NCBI RefSeq assembly: GCF_036345175.1
Contig: NZ_CP107780.1
Location: 9,424,001-9,488,000 of the forward strand
Origin: Streptomyces sp. NBC_00576
Lineage (GTDB): Bacteria; Actinomycetota; Actinomycetes; Streptomycetales; Streptomycetaceae
Length of the DNA stretch: 64,000 bases
Direction of reading: 5' to 3'
Position 1 is the first letter of the stretch. Each line of letters opens with the position of its first letter. Positions 32,680 through 40,714 of the stretch are shown here, in pieces. Made by a program: the position numbers and the translations under genes. The notes under the pieces are model-generated. The model saw nothing but the letters and a program-made list of their open reading frames with translations. It was not told the origin of the DNA and searched no databases.

Positions 32680-33525
32680 GTGACCGAGTCGATACCCGTT
32701 GCCCGTGCCGTCGATCACGGGTTCGCCAAGCTGATGCCCGATGTCGACCGTGAGCGTGCCTGGCTGCTCACCGTCGACGGGGCGCCTCAGTCGTACGTCG
32801 ACCTCGACGAGCCCGAGCATCTGGAGTTCGAGTACACGCGCCGGCTCGGGCACGTCCTGGACACCGTCGCGGAGCCGGGGCGGGCGCTGGACGTGCTGCA
32901 CCTCGGTGGGGGCGCGCTCACGCTGCCCCGGTATCTCGCCGCCACCCGGCCCGGTTCCCGGCAGGACGTCGTCGAGGCCGATCGTGGGCTCCTCGACCTG
33001 GTCGTCGAACACCTTCCGCTCCCCGTCGGCGCGGGCATCGCCCTGCACGCGGCCGATGCCCGCGCCTGGCTCGAAGCCGCCCCCGACGACTGCGCCGATG
33101 TGCTCGTCGCCGATGTGTTCGGCGGCTCGCGCGTCCCGGCGCACCTGACGTCCCTCACGTACGCCGAAGAGGCCGAGCGGGTGCTGCGCGGCGACGGCGT
33201 CTACCTCGCCAACCTGGCCGACGCCGCGCCCTTCGCCTTTCTGCGCTCCCAACTCGCCACGTTCTCGGCGGTGTTCGAGGAGCTGGCACTGATCGCCGAG
33301 CCGGGTGTCCTGCGGGGCCGCCGCTTCGGCAACGCGGTGCTCGTCGCCTCGCACCGCCCCCTGGACCCGGCCGCCCTCTCCCGACGCGTCGCCTCCGACG
33401 CCTTCCCGGCCCGGCTCGAACACGGGCCCGCGCTACGGGACTTCATCGGGGGCGCCGCACCGGTCCGCGACGAGGACGCGGTGCCGTCCCCGGAGCCGCC
33501 ACAGGGGGCGTTCGGTATCGGGTGA
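32680..33525 (+). CDS. Spermidine synthase-like methyltransferase-fold protein
   Basis: 281 residues. The Rossmann SAM-type pattern is visible: 'RALDVLHLGGGALTLPRYLA' (glycine loop), 'DVVEADRGLLDLV' (acidic end of strand 2) and 'ADVLVADVFGGSRVPAHLTS' (motif of spermidine synthases). The usual N-terminal beta domain is short and the polyamine-pocket residues are not obvious, so it is probably not a true spermidine synthase. It follows tuf3 in the same direction. Substrate unknown. Confidence 0.85.
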   Translation: MTESIPVARAVDHGFAKLMPDVDRERAWLLTVDGAPQSYVDLDEPEHLEFEYTRRLGHVLDTVAEPGRALDVLHLGGGALTLPRYLAATRPGSRQDVVEADRGLLDLVVEHLPLPVGAGIALHAADARAWLEAAPDDCADVLVADVFGGSRVPAHLTSLTYAEEAERVLRGDGVYLANLADAAPFAFLRSQLATFSAVFEELALIAEPGVLRGRRFGNAVLVASHRPLDPAALSRRVASDAFPARLEHGPALRDFIGGAAPVRDEDAVPSPEPPQGAFGIG

Positions 33526-33545
33526 GTTCGGGGTGGGCAGTGTTG

Positions 33546-34847
33546 TCAGCCGCCCGCGCTCTCCAACTCGCCCTTCGCCGACGCCTCCTGGGCCGCTTCC
33601 CGCGTGACCTCCTTCGTGCGCCGGGTGAGGTTTCGTACATCCCCTACGGACAGGGCCGCCGCTGTCACCACCACGATCAGGGCCGCGCAGCCCCACAGGG
33701 CCGGTGTGCGGCCGAAGGCGTGTTCCGCCGGGCCCGCCAGTGCCGTGGCGAGAGGGAGCATCGCGACCGAGCCGAACCAGTCGTACGCGGAGACGCGGGA
33801 GAGCTTGTCCTCGGGGATCTCCTGATGCAGCGCGGTCATCCAACTCACGCCGAACACCTCCTGCGTCACGCCGGTCACGAACATCACCGCGCAGAGCACG
33901 GCCATCGGCGCCGGTACGGCGAGCGCGGCGGCCGGCAGGGCCAGCGGGAACACACAGAGCGTGCCGGCGAGCAGCAGTCGGCGGGGTTTCCAGCGCATCA
34001 TCAGCACGGCACCGGCGACCGTGCCGGCCCCGAACGAGGCCAGCGCCAGCCCCCACGGCCCGGCCCCGCCGAGGCTGTCGCGGGCCACGAGCGGGCCGTA
34101 GACCGACTGGGCGGCGCCGATGACCGCGTTGGCGACGGCGAACTGGAGGACGATCACCCACAGCCAGGACCGTCCGGCGAACTCCCGCCAGCCCTCCCGC
34201 AGATCGGCGAGCATCCCGCCGCCCGGCTCGCGCGCCGGGATGTGACTCACGTCGAGGAAGGAGCGCAGTGCCCCGGCGACCGCGAACGCCACCGCGTCCA
34301 CCGCGAGGACCCAGCCGGGACCGAGCACGGCGACCATCGCGCCGCCGAGGGCCGCACCGCCCAGCCCCGCGCTCTGCATCGCCATCCGGAACGCGGCGAA
34401 AGCGCGGGCAGCCTGGTCGCCGTCGACAGAGGACAGCAGCATGCCCTCGGCCGCGGGGCTGAAGAACGCCTGCCCGGTGCCGCCGAGGGCGGTCAGGAGC
34501 ATCATCTGCCACAGCTGGGGCTCCCCGGCCAGGACGAGCACCGCGAACGCCGCCTGCGAGAGGCAGTTGAGGGCGTTGGCGGCGACCATCACATGATGCC
34601 GGGGGAGCCGGTCGGCGACCGCGCCGCCGATCAGCAGGAACAACACCAGCGGCAACGTCCGGGCCGCCGCCACCAGGCCCACGTCACCGGCGTCGCCGCC
34701 CGCCTCCAGGACCGCGAACGCGGCGGCGATCATCGCCCCGTTGCTGCCGAGGTTCGTCACGACCGCCGAGGCGGTCAGCAGGCTGTAGTTACGGCCGGCC
34801 CAGGAGGGGCGGCGCGGGCGTATGGCGGGGGAGTCGGCGGAGGTCAC
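33546..34847 (-). CDS. MFS transporter
   Basis: 433 residues with about eleven to twelve membrane segments. Segment 1 begins 'YSLLTASAVVTNLGSNGAMI', and the cytosolic loop 2-3 'GGAVADRLPRHHVMV' is the MFS signature. 'EIPEDKLSRVSAYDWFGSVA' is characteristic of the MFS_3-type drug-efflux subfamily. The C-terminal tail is Lys/Glu-rich. Export of a toxic or secondary metabolite is likely. No adjacent regulator. Confidence 0.92.
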   Translation of the reverse strand: MTSADSPAIRPRRPSWAGRNYSLLTASAVVTNLGSNGAMIAAAFAVLEAGGDAGDVGLVAAARTLPLVLFLLIGGAVADRLPRHHVMVAANALNCLSQAAFAVLVLAGEPQLWQMMLLTALGGTGQAFFSPAAEGMLLSSVDGDQAARAFAAFRMAMQSAGLGGAALGGAMVAVLGPGWVLAVDAVAFAVAGALRSFLDVSHIPAREPGGGMLADLREGWREFAGRSWLWVIVLQFAVANAVIGAAQSVYGPLVARDSLGGAGPWGLALASFGAGTVAGAVLMMRWKPRRLLLAGTLCVFPLALPAAALAVPAPMAVLCAVMFVTGVTQEVFGVSWMTALHQEIPEDKLSRVSAYDWFGSVAMLPLATALAGPAEHAFGRTPALWGCAALIVVVTAAALSVGDVRNLTRRTKEVTREAAQEASAKGELESAGG

Positions 34848-34990
34848 CGGGCGACTATCGCCGCCCGCCGCCGACTTGCCAATCCATTTCCGACCGGCCC
34901 CGACCAGGACCGGCCGGTTTCAGCCGGTCACGAGCGACCGCCGCTTCCAGTCGGTCATCGGCGCCCGCGGTGCCCCGCCCCGTACGTTCC

Positions 34991-36079
34991 TCACGCGCCG
35001 GTCGGGTCTCCGTGCAGCCGTACCGTGCTCAGGATCTGCATGATCGTCTTTTCGGGGACCTCCCCGGTGACGCCCGTCGCGCCGTACAGGCTCCACGCCA
35101 CGTAGTCGCCGACCGAGTTCTTGAAACCGAAGGTGATGGCCTTGCCGTCACTCGCGCACTTCCCCGTCTGGGGCGTGTTCTTCGAGTGGGCCCGGGCGAA
35201 GCTGCCCGTGATGCCGGACTTCGTCGTGTACGGCGTCGCCTTCTCGTCGAGGACGAGGCTCTTCTTGTCCGGCTGCGTGTAGCCGCCGTAGACCCACCAG
35301 GGGACCTGGTTCACGGCGACCTCGTCGGCGTTCTTCGCGCCGCTCGCACCCTTGGTGCCCACGGCTGCGAGCGCGGTGTCCGACGTACGGCCGTCCTTGT
35401 CGTCGTCCGACACGCACCACTTCGACTTGTAGTACGCGGGCGCCGACATGGTGATGAGCGGCTTGGTGTCGGCCTTGGCGTCGGTTTCCTCGAAGCCGAT
35501 CAGTGTGCCCGGCGTCTTCACCTCCCAGTCCGCCGGGACGTCGAAGGCGGTGCCCCACTTCGGATTCACGACCACCTTCCAGCCGGCGACGGTCGGCTGC
35601 TCGGCCTGGGAGTCGCGCGGGTTGTCGTCGGAGGCGGATGCAGACGCGGAGGGCGGACCGTTCGGGTCCGCGGATTCCGCCGCGGGTGTCGACGCGGGCG
35701 CGGAACGGCCGGACTGCTTGTCCTTGTTGTCCGAGCCCGCCTGCTCGTCCTTGTCGCCGCCCAGGACCAGGAAACCGGTCACCCCGGCCGTGATCACGAC
35801 TGCGGTGGCCGCGACGATCGCGGTGATCTTCGTCCGGTTTCCGCCTCCGCCCGATGGCGGCTGCGGCGCGCCCGTCGGCGTCGGGGCGCCCCAACCCGGT
35901 TGCGGGGGTTGGGAATAGGGGTTGGGCTGCGGATACCCGGTCTGCTGGTATCCGGGCTGCTGGTACGGGTTCGGCTGCTGATAGCCCGGCTGCTGGTAGG
36001 GATTGTGCGGCGGGACCTGCGGATGGCGCGGGTCCTGCGGGTTCTGCTCGCCCCCGGGCGGCTGCTGTTCTGGCCACAT
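34991..36079 (-). CDS. Proline-rich membrane-anchored extracytoplasmic protein, hypothetical
   Basis: 362 residues. Residues 1-80 are Pro/Gln/Tyr-rich with repeats of NPYQQPGYQQ and related units, probably disordered and cytoplasmic. One membrane segment follows ('TKITAIVAATAVVITAGVTG'). A Lys/Asp/Ser linker then leads to an external domain (about 165-360) with 'GWKVVVNPKWGTAFDVPADW', 'YYKSKWCVSDDDKDGRTSD' and a second Cys in 'GKCASDG'. The architecture is common in Streptomyces ('Pro-rich N-terminus, TM, external domain') and is of unknown function. Confidence 0.85.
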   Translation of the reverse strand: MWPEQQPPGGEQNPQDPRHPQVPPHNPYQQPGYQQPNPYQQPGYQQTGYPQPNPYSQPPQPGWGAPTPTGAPQPPSGGGGNRTKITAIVAATAVVITAGVTGFLVLGGDKDEQAGSDNKDKQSGRSAPASTPAAESADPNGPPSASASASDDNPRDSQAEQPTVAGWKVVVNPKWGTAFDVPADWEVKTPGTLIGFEETDAKADTKPLITMSAPAYYKSKWCVSDDDKDGRTSDTALAAVGTKGASGAKNADEVAVNQVPWWVYGGYTQPDKKSLVLDEKATPYTTKSGITGSFARAHSKNTPQTGKCASDGKAITFGFKNSVGDYVAWSLYGATGVTGEVPEKTIMQILSTVRLHGDPTGA

Positions 36080-36150
36080 GGCCGGTAACGATACGGCGGT
36101 CTAGGGGCCGAAGCTGGCCCGAATGAGCTACTCACGGGTAACATATGGTC

Positions 36151-36603
36151 ATGAGCCCAGACCAGCTATCGATCGGCGAACTTCTCACCGCCACGGTGCC
36201 GATGGTTCGTACGCTGAACCTCGAGTACCTGGAGACCACTCCGGAAAGGGCTGTTCTGGCCCTGCCGGACCAGGGCGAGTACCGCAACCACGTCGGCGGA
36301 CCGCACGCCGGAGCCATGTTCACGCTCGGCGAGTCGGCGAGCGGGGCGGTCGTCCTCGCGGCCTTCGGTGATCAGTTCTCCCGTGCCGTACCGCTGCCCG
36401 TCACCGCCGAGATCGCTTTCAAGAAGATCGCGCTCGGCCCCGTCAAGGCAACCGCGACCCTCGGCCGCCCTGTCGCCGAGGTCGTCGCCGAGCTCGACGA
36501 GGGTAAGCGCCCCGAGTTCCCGGTGACCGTCGCCATCCAGCGCGAGGACGGCGCCGTCACTGGCGAGATGACCGTCGTCTGGACCCTCCGCCCGAACAGC
36601 TGA
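36151..36603 (+). CDS. DUF4442/PaaI-like hotdog thioesterase
   Basis: 150 residues. 'YRNHVGGPHAGAMFTLGESA' carries the hotdog helix motif, with likely catalytic and substrate-loop residues, and 'TAEIAFKKIALGPVKATATL' forms the central strands. Family members hydrolyse acyl-CoA or aromatic acyl-CoA esters, but no partner gene defines the acyl group. ATG 36151 is chosen by the conserved start 'MSPDQLSIGELL'; ATG 36145 is in frame. AT-rich TAACAT lies just upstream, so a leaderless start is possible. Confidence 0.85.
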   Translation: MSPDQLSIGELLTATVPMVRTLNLEYLETTPERAVLALPDQGEYRNHVGGPHAGAMFTLGESASGAVVLAAFGDQFSRAVPLPVTAEIAFKKIALGPVKATATLGRPVAEVVAELDEGKRPEFPVTVAIQREDGAVTGEMTVVWTLRPNS

Positions 36604-36645
36604 CAGGCGTCCCGCAACAGTTGACCGGCTCTCAGGAGCCGCTCC

Positions 36646-36685
36646 GACCCGGAGGTCCACGGACCTGCCGGGTCTTCCCTCTTTT
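36646..36685 (+). terminator. Rho-independent-type terminator
   Basis: GACCCGG-A-GGTCC pairs with GGACC-TG-CCGGGTC (36646-36674) and is followed by TTCCCTCTTTT. It ends the thioesterase transcript. T tracts are rare here, so this is a strong example. Confidence 0.85.
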
Positions 36686-37163
36686 CGGGGCGCAGTCGGC
36701 CTGTGCGTCCGTGGTGGTGATCAACTCCTGGCGGACCTAGGTGAGTTGGCTGCCGATGCCCCGCCCGGCGGCGTACGGTGTCGCTCTCGGCGACCGGTAC
36801 CCCCCGCTGGGTCGGAAGTTTGAAGATTGTGTGTGCCGTCCGGGTGTTCATGCACACAACTCGGCACTCGCTCGGAGTGAAATTTCGAATGCCGGTACGG
36901 ATACCGCCGGTAACACATCTGAATTGCTCTCGTTTTGAACTTCGGTCACTCGAACTCCTTGTTTACCGCGAGATGGGTGTGCGAGTGTGAGCCAACTCGC
37001 GCGGGGGGCGGAGGTCGGATCCCCCTTTTCCCGCTCGGGATTCCGTGCCGGTCGACCCGAAGTCCCCAAGTGACGAGTCGTAGGTACGAACCAATCAGGC
37101 ATGACTTTCCCGTGGATGTGCAATTCGCTTGTGCCGTCCTGCGGCTTGGAAGGAATTGGTTCT
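36686..37163. other. AT-richer divergent regulatory region with a small ORF
   Basis: 478 bases between the thioesterase terminator and the sigma-lectin fusion. Part of it is AT-rich. It holds an inverted repeat CACTC-GCTCG-GAGTG near 36867-36881 and the small minus-strand ORF at 36848-36949. No larger gene or RNA gene is convincing. Confidence 0.4.
36848..36949 (-). CDS. Small ORF with a TTA codon, 33 aa
   Basis: GTG 36949 has AAGGAG at 36955-36960, five bases upstream. The peptide begins MTEVQNESNSDVLPAV and ends 'EISLRASAELCA'. Codon 13 is TTA, the rare bldA-dependent Leu codon. Codon choice is less GC-rich than in neighbours. The stop region ATGA allows a re-start in an overlapping frame with no clear end product. 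The C-terminus with Ser, Ser and Cys spaced by three residues is vaguely like class III lanthipeptide cores, but no LanKC-type enzyme is near. It is divergent from the sigma-lectin fusion. Confidence 0.4.
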   Translation of the reverse strand: MTEVQNESNSDVLPAVSVPAFEISLRASAELCA

Positions 37164-39179
37164 GTGCAATCCCCTCACCCACCGCGTCCGCCCTACCCTC
37201 CTCGTCCCGGCACCAGCCCGGGGGAATCCGACATGAACCTCGCCGCGCAACTGCGTGGGCGGGTCGAGGGTGAGAGCGCGTACGCCGTCGCACTGCTGCT
37301 GGCGCGGCACTGGCAGTCGACGTACGACTACGCGGCCATCTGTCTCGCGGCCGAGGGGGACCTCGCCACCATGGCGGCCACGTCGGCCTTTCATCGGGTG
37401 CTCGGGCGGCTGGAGCGTGGTGAGTCGAATCAGGCGCTGCGGCCCCAACTCCTCGTAGCAGTAAGGGAAACGGTCCGGGAGTGGTCCGCCGAGGACGGTA
37501 TTTCGGTGCTGCTTCCGGAACTCCGCAAACCCACTGGGGCGCGTGGTCTACGCGCGGCGAGGGCCCGGACATCCGAAAAGCGGCAACTGGCCGAGCGGTC
37601 ATTCCGCGTCCTGCCGAGAGCGGCCCAGTGCCTGCTCTGGCACGCCGAGGTCGAGGCCGAGCCCCTTTCCGTACCGGCCGGTCTGTTGGGAGTGGACTCC
37701 GCAAGCGCTTCGACGGCGTTGGAACAGGCCCGCGAGCAATTCCGCACCGCCTGTGTACACGCCCACCGCGAACTCGCGCCGACCAAGGAATGCCGCTTCT
37801 ACAACCGCCTCCTCGACGTCCCGATCCGACGCGGCGGCGCCCTGTTGCCCGATGTGGAACAGCATCTGCTGGGTTGCCGTCACTGCCGGTATGCCGCCGA
37901 GCAACTCAGCCATTTCGAAAGCGAGCTCGGCACTCTGCTCGCCGAGGCGATGCTCGGCTGGGGAGCACGCCGTTATCTCGACTCCCGGCCGGGGCGTGGT
38001 GCCCCGGGTGTCTTCCCCGGCAGACAGACCGGCCGGGGCGGCGGGCGCCCCGGCAGCGGTGGCCGTCATCGCCTCATGGCCCGTCTCCCGCTGCCCGACG
38101 AGCGGTTCACCCTCCCGAAAGGGCGCACGCGGGCCGTGGCCGTCGGGGTCGGCGTCCTCTCCTTCGCGCTGGTCGCGAGTGTGCTCGGCGCCCGCGGCCG
38201 GTCGGACGAGAGCACCATGCCGACGGCCAACTGGGGCGCGGCGAGCGGCTACTCGGCCGGAACGGGTTCCGCCTCGCCCTCCGCCGGACAGGGCTCGGTC
38301 AGCTCCTCGCCGCGGGCCGGCGATTCACCGTCGGCCGGCCCCGCCGGCTATCCCGGCGTGACGGAACGCGGCAGGCTGCGCCACCTCGCCACGGGCCTGT
38401 GTCTGGACATCCGTGGCGGCCGGGTCGTGGCCGGCGCCGGGACCCGGCTCGCCGTGTGCTCGTCCGCCGCGACGCAGCAGTGGTCGTACGAGTACGACGG
38501 CCTGCTGCGCAGCCTCGCCGACCCCAGACTGTGCCTCGACTCCCACTCCGCCGACGGCCAGGTCTTCCTCTCCGGTTGCGTCGGGTCCAACGCCGACGAG
38601 GTTCGCTACGACCTCACCGTCCAGGGCGAACTGCTGCCCCACTGGCGCGAGGAACTGGTCGTCGCACCCGTCTCGCTCCGCGCGGGTGCGGATGTCGTGG
38701 TCAGGACGAGGTCCGGAGCGGCGGGGGAGAAATGGACGCTCGACCCCGACCCGTCCGCGTCCGACGACTCCGCCAAGAAGGGTGACCGGCAGGAGAGCGT
38801 CGGGGCAGAGGGCGGCAAGAAGGGCAAGGACGACAAGGACGCGACGGGCGGGGAGCCCGGACACAAGGAGGGTAAGGAGAAGGGGGAGGGCGGTGCGGGC
38901 GGTACACAGGGGCCCGGGTCCGATGCGGGAGACGGGGCTTCGGGATCCGCCGGGTCGTCCTCGCCCGCGCCCACGGTCTCGCCCTCGTCCGAGACCACTT
39001 CCGGCGAGCAGTTCGAGACGCGGTACGTCACGGACGACGGCTCCGAGGAGCCCGCGCCCGTCCCCGCGACGGGGGCCCTCCCGCCGCAGCCGCTGGACGC
39101 GGCGCAGCCGGTCGTCGCCACGGTGGCACAGACGCTCGGCTCGTTCACGGGGGTCTTCGGTTCGCTCGCGCCCAGGTGA
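37164..39179 (+). CDS. Membrane-anchored ECF sigma-like protein fused to zinc-finger anti-sigma motif and ricin-type lectin domain
   Basis: 671 residues from GTG 37164 (GGAAGGA nine bases upstream; ATG 37233 is an alternative). Order: sigma2-like region (about 36-105; 'AVALLLARHWQSTYDYAAIC'), sigma4-like region (about 143-203; 'RSFRVLPRAAQCLLWHAEVE', then 'VPAGLLGVDSASASTALEQA'), zinc-finger anti-sigma motif (His234, Cys238, Cys241 in 'HLLGCRHC', perhaps with Cys210), a membrane segment (323-342), a Ser/Gly linker, a ricin B-like lectin domain (about 401-527; 'LRHLATGLCLDIRGGR', 'LADPRLCLDSHSADG'), and a Lys/Gly/Ser-rich tail. This would sense a glycan outside and release or activate the sigma part inside. 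ECF groups with fused membrane and carbohydrate-binding extensions have been described in actinobacteria. The sigma regions look diverged. Confidence 0.85.
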   Translation: MQSPHPPRPPYPPRPGTSPGESDMNLAAQLRGRVEGESAYAVALLLARHWQSTYDYAAICLAAEGDLATMAATSAFHRVLGRLERGESNQALRPQLLVAVRETVREWSAEDGISVLLPELRKPTGARGLRAARARTSEKRQLAERSFRVLPRAAQCLLWHAEVEAEPLSVPAGLLGVDSASASTALEQAREQFRTACVHAHRELAPTKECRFYNRLLDVPIRRGGALLPDVEQHLLGCRHCRYAAEQLSHFESELGTLLAEAMLGWGARRYLDSRPGRGAPGVFPGRQTGRGGGRPGSGGRHRLMARLPLPDERFTLPKGRTRAVAVGVGVLSFALVASVLGARGRSDESTMPTANWGAASGYSAGTGSASPSAGQGSVSSSPRAGDSPSAGPAGYPGVTERGRLRHLATGLCLDIRGGRVVAGAGTRLAVCSSAATQQWSYEYDGLLRSLADPRLCLDSHSADGQVFLSGCVGSNADEVRYDLTVQGELLPHWREELVVAPVSLRAGADVVVRTRSGAAGEKWTLDPDPSASDDSAKKGDRQESVGAEGGKKGKDDKDATGGEPGHKEGKEKGEGGAGGTQGPGSDAGDGASGSAGSSSPAPTVSPSSETTSGEQFETRYVTDDGSEEPAPVPATGALPPQPLDAAQPVVATVAQTLGSFTGVFGSLAPR

Positions 39180-39345
39180 TTGACACGAGTCGGCCTGTCG
39201 CGTCCTGGCGGTCCTGGTCGTCGGGATGCGGAGGAGCCTCGGTGTCACCCCGACCCGGTAGGCTTCCCGGCGTGCGCCCGTGGCCGGGCGCGCGCCGGGA
39301 ACGCAGACGTACCGGGCGTACGGCGAGATCGGAAGGAAACCGGCG

Positions 39346-39990
39346 TTGCACGTGCAGGAATGGCTGGAGACGATCCCCGCGGTCAGTATCTACGCGCTGG
39401 TAGGACTGGTCATCGGGCTGGAGAGCCTGGGCATTCCGCTGCCGGGCGAGATCATTCTGGTCTCCGCCGCGCTGCTCGCCTCTCAGCACGGCGAGATCAA
39501 CCCGTTCGTCCTCGGCGCCTGCGCGAGCGCCGGCGCGATCATCGGTGACTCCATCGGCTACGCCATCGGCCGCAAGGGTGGCCGGCCGTTGCTGGCCTGG
39601 CTCGGGGCGAAGTTCCCCAGACACTTCGGCGAGGGGCACATCGCGACCGCCGAGCGGTCCTTCGAGAAGTGGGGCATGTGGGCGGTCTTCTTCGGCCGCT
39701 TCGTCGCGCTGCTGCGGATCTTCGCGGGGCCCCTCGCGGGTGTGCTGCGGATGCCGTACTGGAAGTTCCTGATCGCCAATGTGCTGGGCGGGATCATCTG
39801 GGCGGGTGGGACGACTGCGGTCATCTACTACGTGGGTGTCGTCGCGGAGTCCTGGCTGAAGCGGTTCTCGTGGTTGGGGCTGGTGTTGGCGGTGTTGTTC
39901 GGGCTGACGTCGATGCTGGTGTTGAAGCGCAAGGCGAAGAAGGCGCAGGGTGCTGTGCGTGAGACGGAGACCGTGGGGGCGGCGGAGTGA
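39346..39990 (+). CDS. DedA family membrane protein
   Basis: 214 residues. TTG 39346 is preferred because GGAAGGA lies eight bases upstream; GTG 39352 in frame is the alternative. DedA motifs: 'LGIPLPGEIILVSAALLASQ' and, in the re-entrant loop, 'FGRFVALLRIFAGPLAGVLR' with conserved Arg residues. DedA/VTT proteins are needed for membrane homeostasis and undecaprenyl phosphate or lipid flipping. The tail is Lys-rich. It follows the sigma-lectin gene by 166 bases. Confidence 0.92.
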   Translation: MHVQEWLETIPAVSIYALVGLVIGLESLGIPLPGEIILVSAALLASQHGEINPFVLGACASAGAIIGDSIGYAIGRKGGRPLLAWLGAKFPRHFGEGHIATAERSFEKWGMWAVFFGRFVALLRIFAGPLAGVLRMPYWKFLIANVLGGIIWAGGTTAVIYYVGVVAESWLKRFSWLGLVLAVLFGLTSMLVLKRKAKKAQGAVRETETVGAAE

Positions 39991-40008
39991 TGTCGGGCGC
40001 GGACTCGC

Positions 40009-40076
40009 TGTGGCTTGTCGCGCCCACGCGGCGGAGCCGCACATAGATACAGCCCCGCGCCCCTGTCGGGGACGCG
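40009..40076. repeat. Intergenic repeat, copy B
   Basis: TGTGGCTTGTCGCGCCCACG with CGGCGGAGCCGC and ACAGCCCCGCGCCCCT is almost identical to the copy at 32591-32656. It lies between the convergent DedA and carbonic anhydrase genes and ends in a CCCC-TGTC-GGGG hairpin. Confidence 0.75.
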
Positions 40077-40607
40077 TTAGTCCCCGTGGATCTGCTGGTG
40101 GGCCTTTGCCAGTTCCGCGTAGTGCGTGCCGTTCAGGGTGACGCCCTGGCGCTCCTCCTCGGTCAGCTCCCGGCGTACCTTTGCAGGTACCCCCGCGACC
40201 AGTGACCCCGGCGGCACCTGCATGCCCTGCGGTACCAGGGCCTGGGCTGCCACCAGTGAACCCGCGCCGATCACCGCGCCGTTCAGGACCGTCGCGCCCA
40301 TGCCGATCAGGCAGTCGTTCTCGACCGTCGCGCCGTGCACTACCGCGTTGTGACCTACGGAGACGCGGTCGCCGATGGTCACGGGGAAGCCGGGGTCGGC
40401 GTGCAGCGTGCAGTTGTCCTGGATGTTGCTCTGGGCGCCGACGGAGATCCGTTCGACGTCGCCGCGCAGCACCGCCCCGTACCAGACGCTCGCACCCGCC
40501 TGAAGGGTCACGTCCCCGATCACCGAGGACGTGGGCGCCACGAAGGCATCCGCGTCGACTTTCGGGTCCCTGCCGCCGATACCGGTGATCAACGCCTTGT
40601 GCGTCAT
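40077..40607 (-). CDS. Gamma carbonic anhydrase family protein
   Basis: 176 residues forming a left-handed beta-helix of hexapeptide repeats. The three zinc-ligand His residues are in 'CTLHADPGFPVTIGD' and 'VGHNAVVHGATV'. 'DVERISVGAQSNIQDNCTLH' includes the conserved Arg and Gln. The family hydrates CO2 or acts as a metal-dependent acetyltransferase-like protein; activity is not certain for bacterial members of this subgroup. ATG 40607 is used. It is divergent from the acyltransferase. Confidence 0.92.
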   Translation of the reverse strand: MTHKALITGIGGRDPKVDADAFVAPTSSVIGDVTLQAGASVWYGAVLRGDVERISVGAQSNIQDNCTLHADPGFPVTIGDRVSVGHNAVVHGATVENDCLIGMGATVLNGAVIGAGSLVAAQALVPQGMQVPPGSLVAGVPAKVRRELTEEERQGVTLNGTHYAELAKAHQQIHGD

Positions 40608-40714
40608 CTCGCCTCCTGGTCCTCGAGTACGTCAGACCGTACGCCACCTCCGTGGGGCGAAGATCACAGGTGTGCGGCATGCTGGGCCCGGCCGGCCGTG
40701 AGTACGGTGTGCGG

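Noticed and set aside
31141..33423. 760-codon open frame antisense to tuf3 and the spermidine synthase-like gene
   Set aside because: It spans two clear plus-strand genes and their intergenic repeat, and has no recognisable domain.
36848..36880. Small ORF as a class III lanthipeptide precursor
   Set aside because: Ser and Cys spacing is suggestive only; the peptide ends right after the Cys, and no LanKC, transporter or protease gene is near.
37481..38785. Second-frame open reading frame inside the sigma-lectin gene
   Set aside because: Arg/Pro-rich; the main frame has all recognisable domains.
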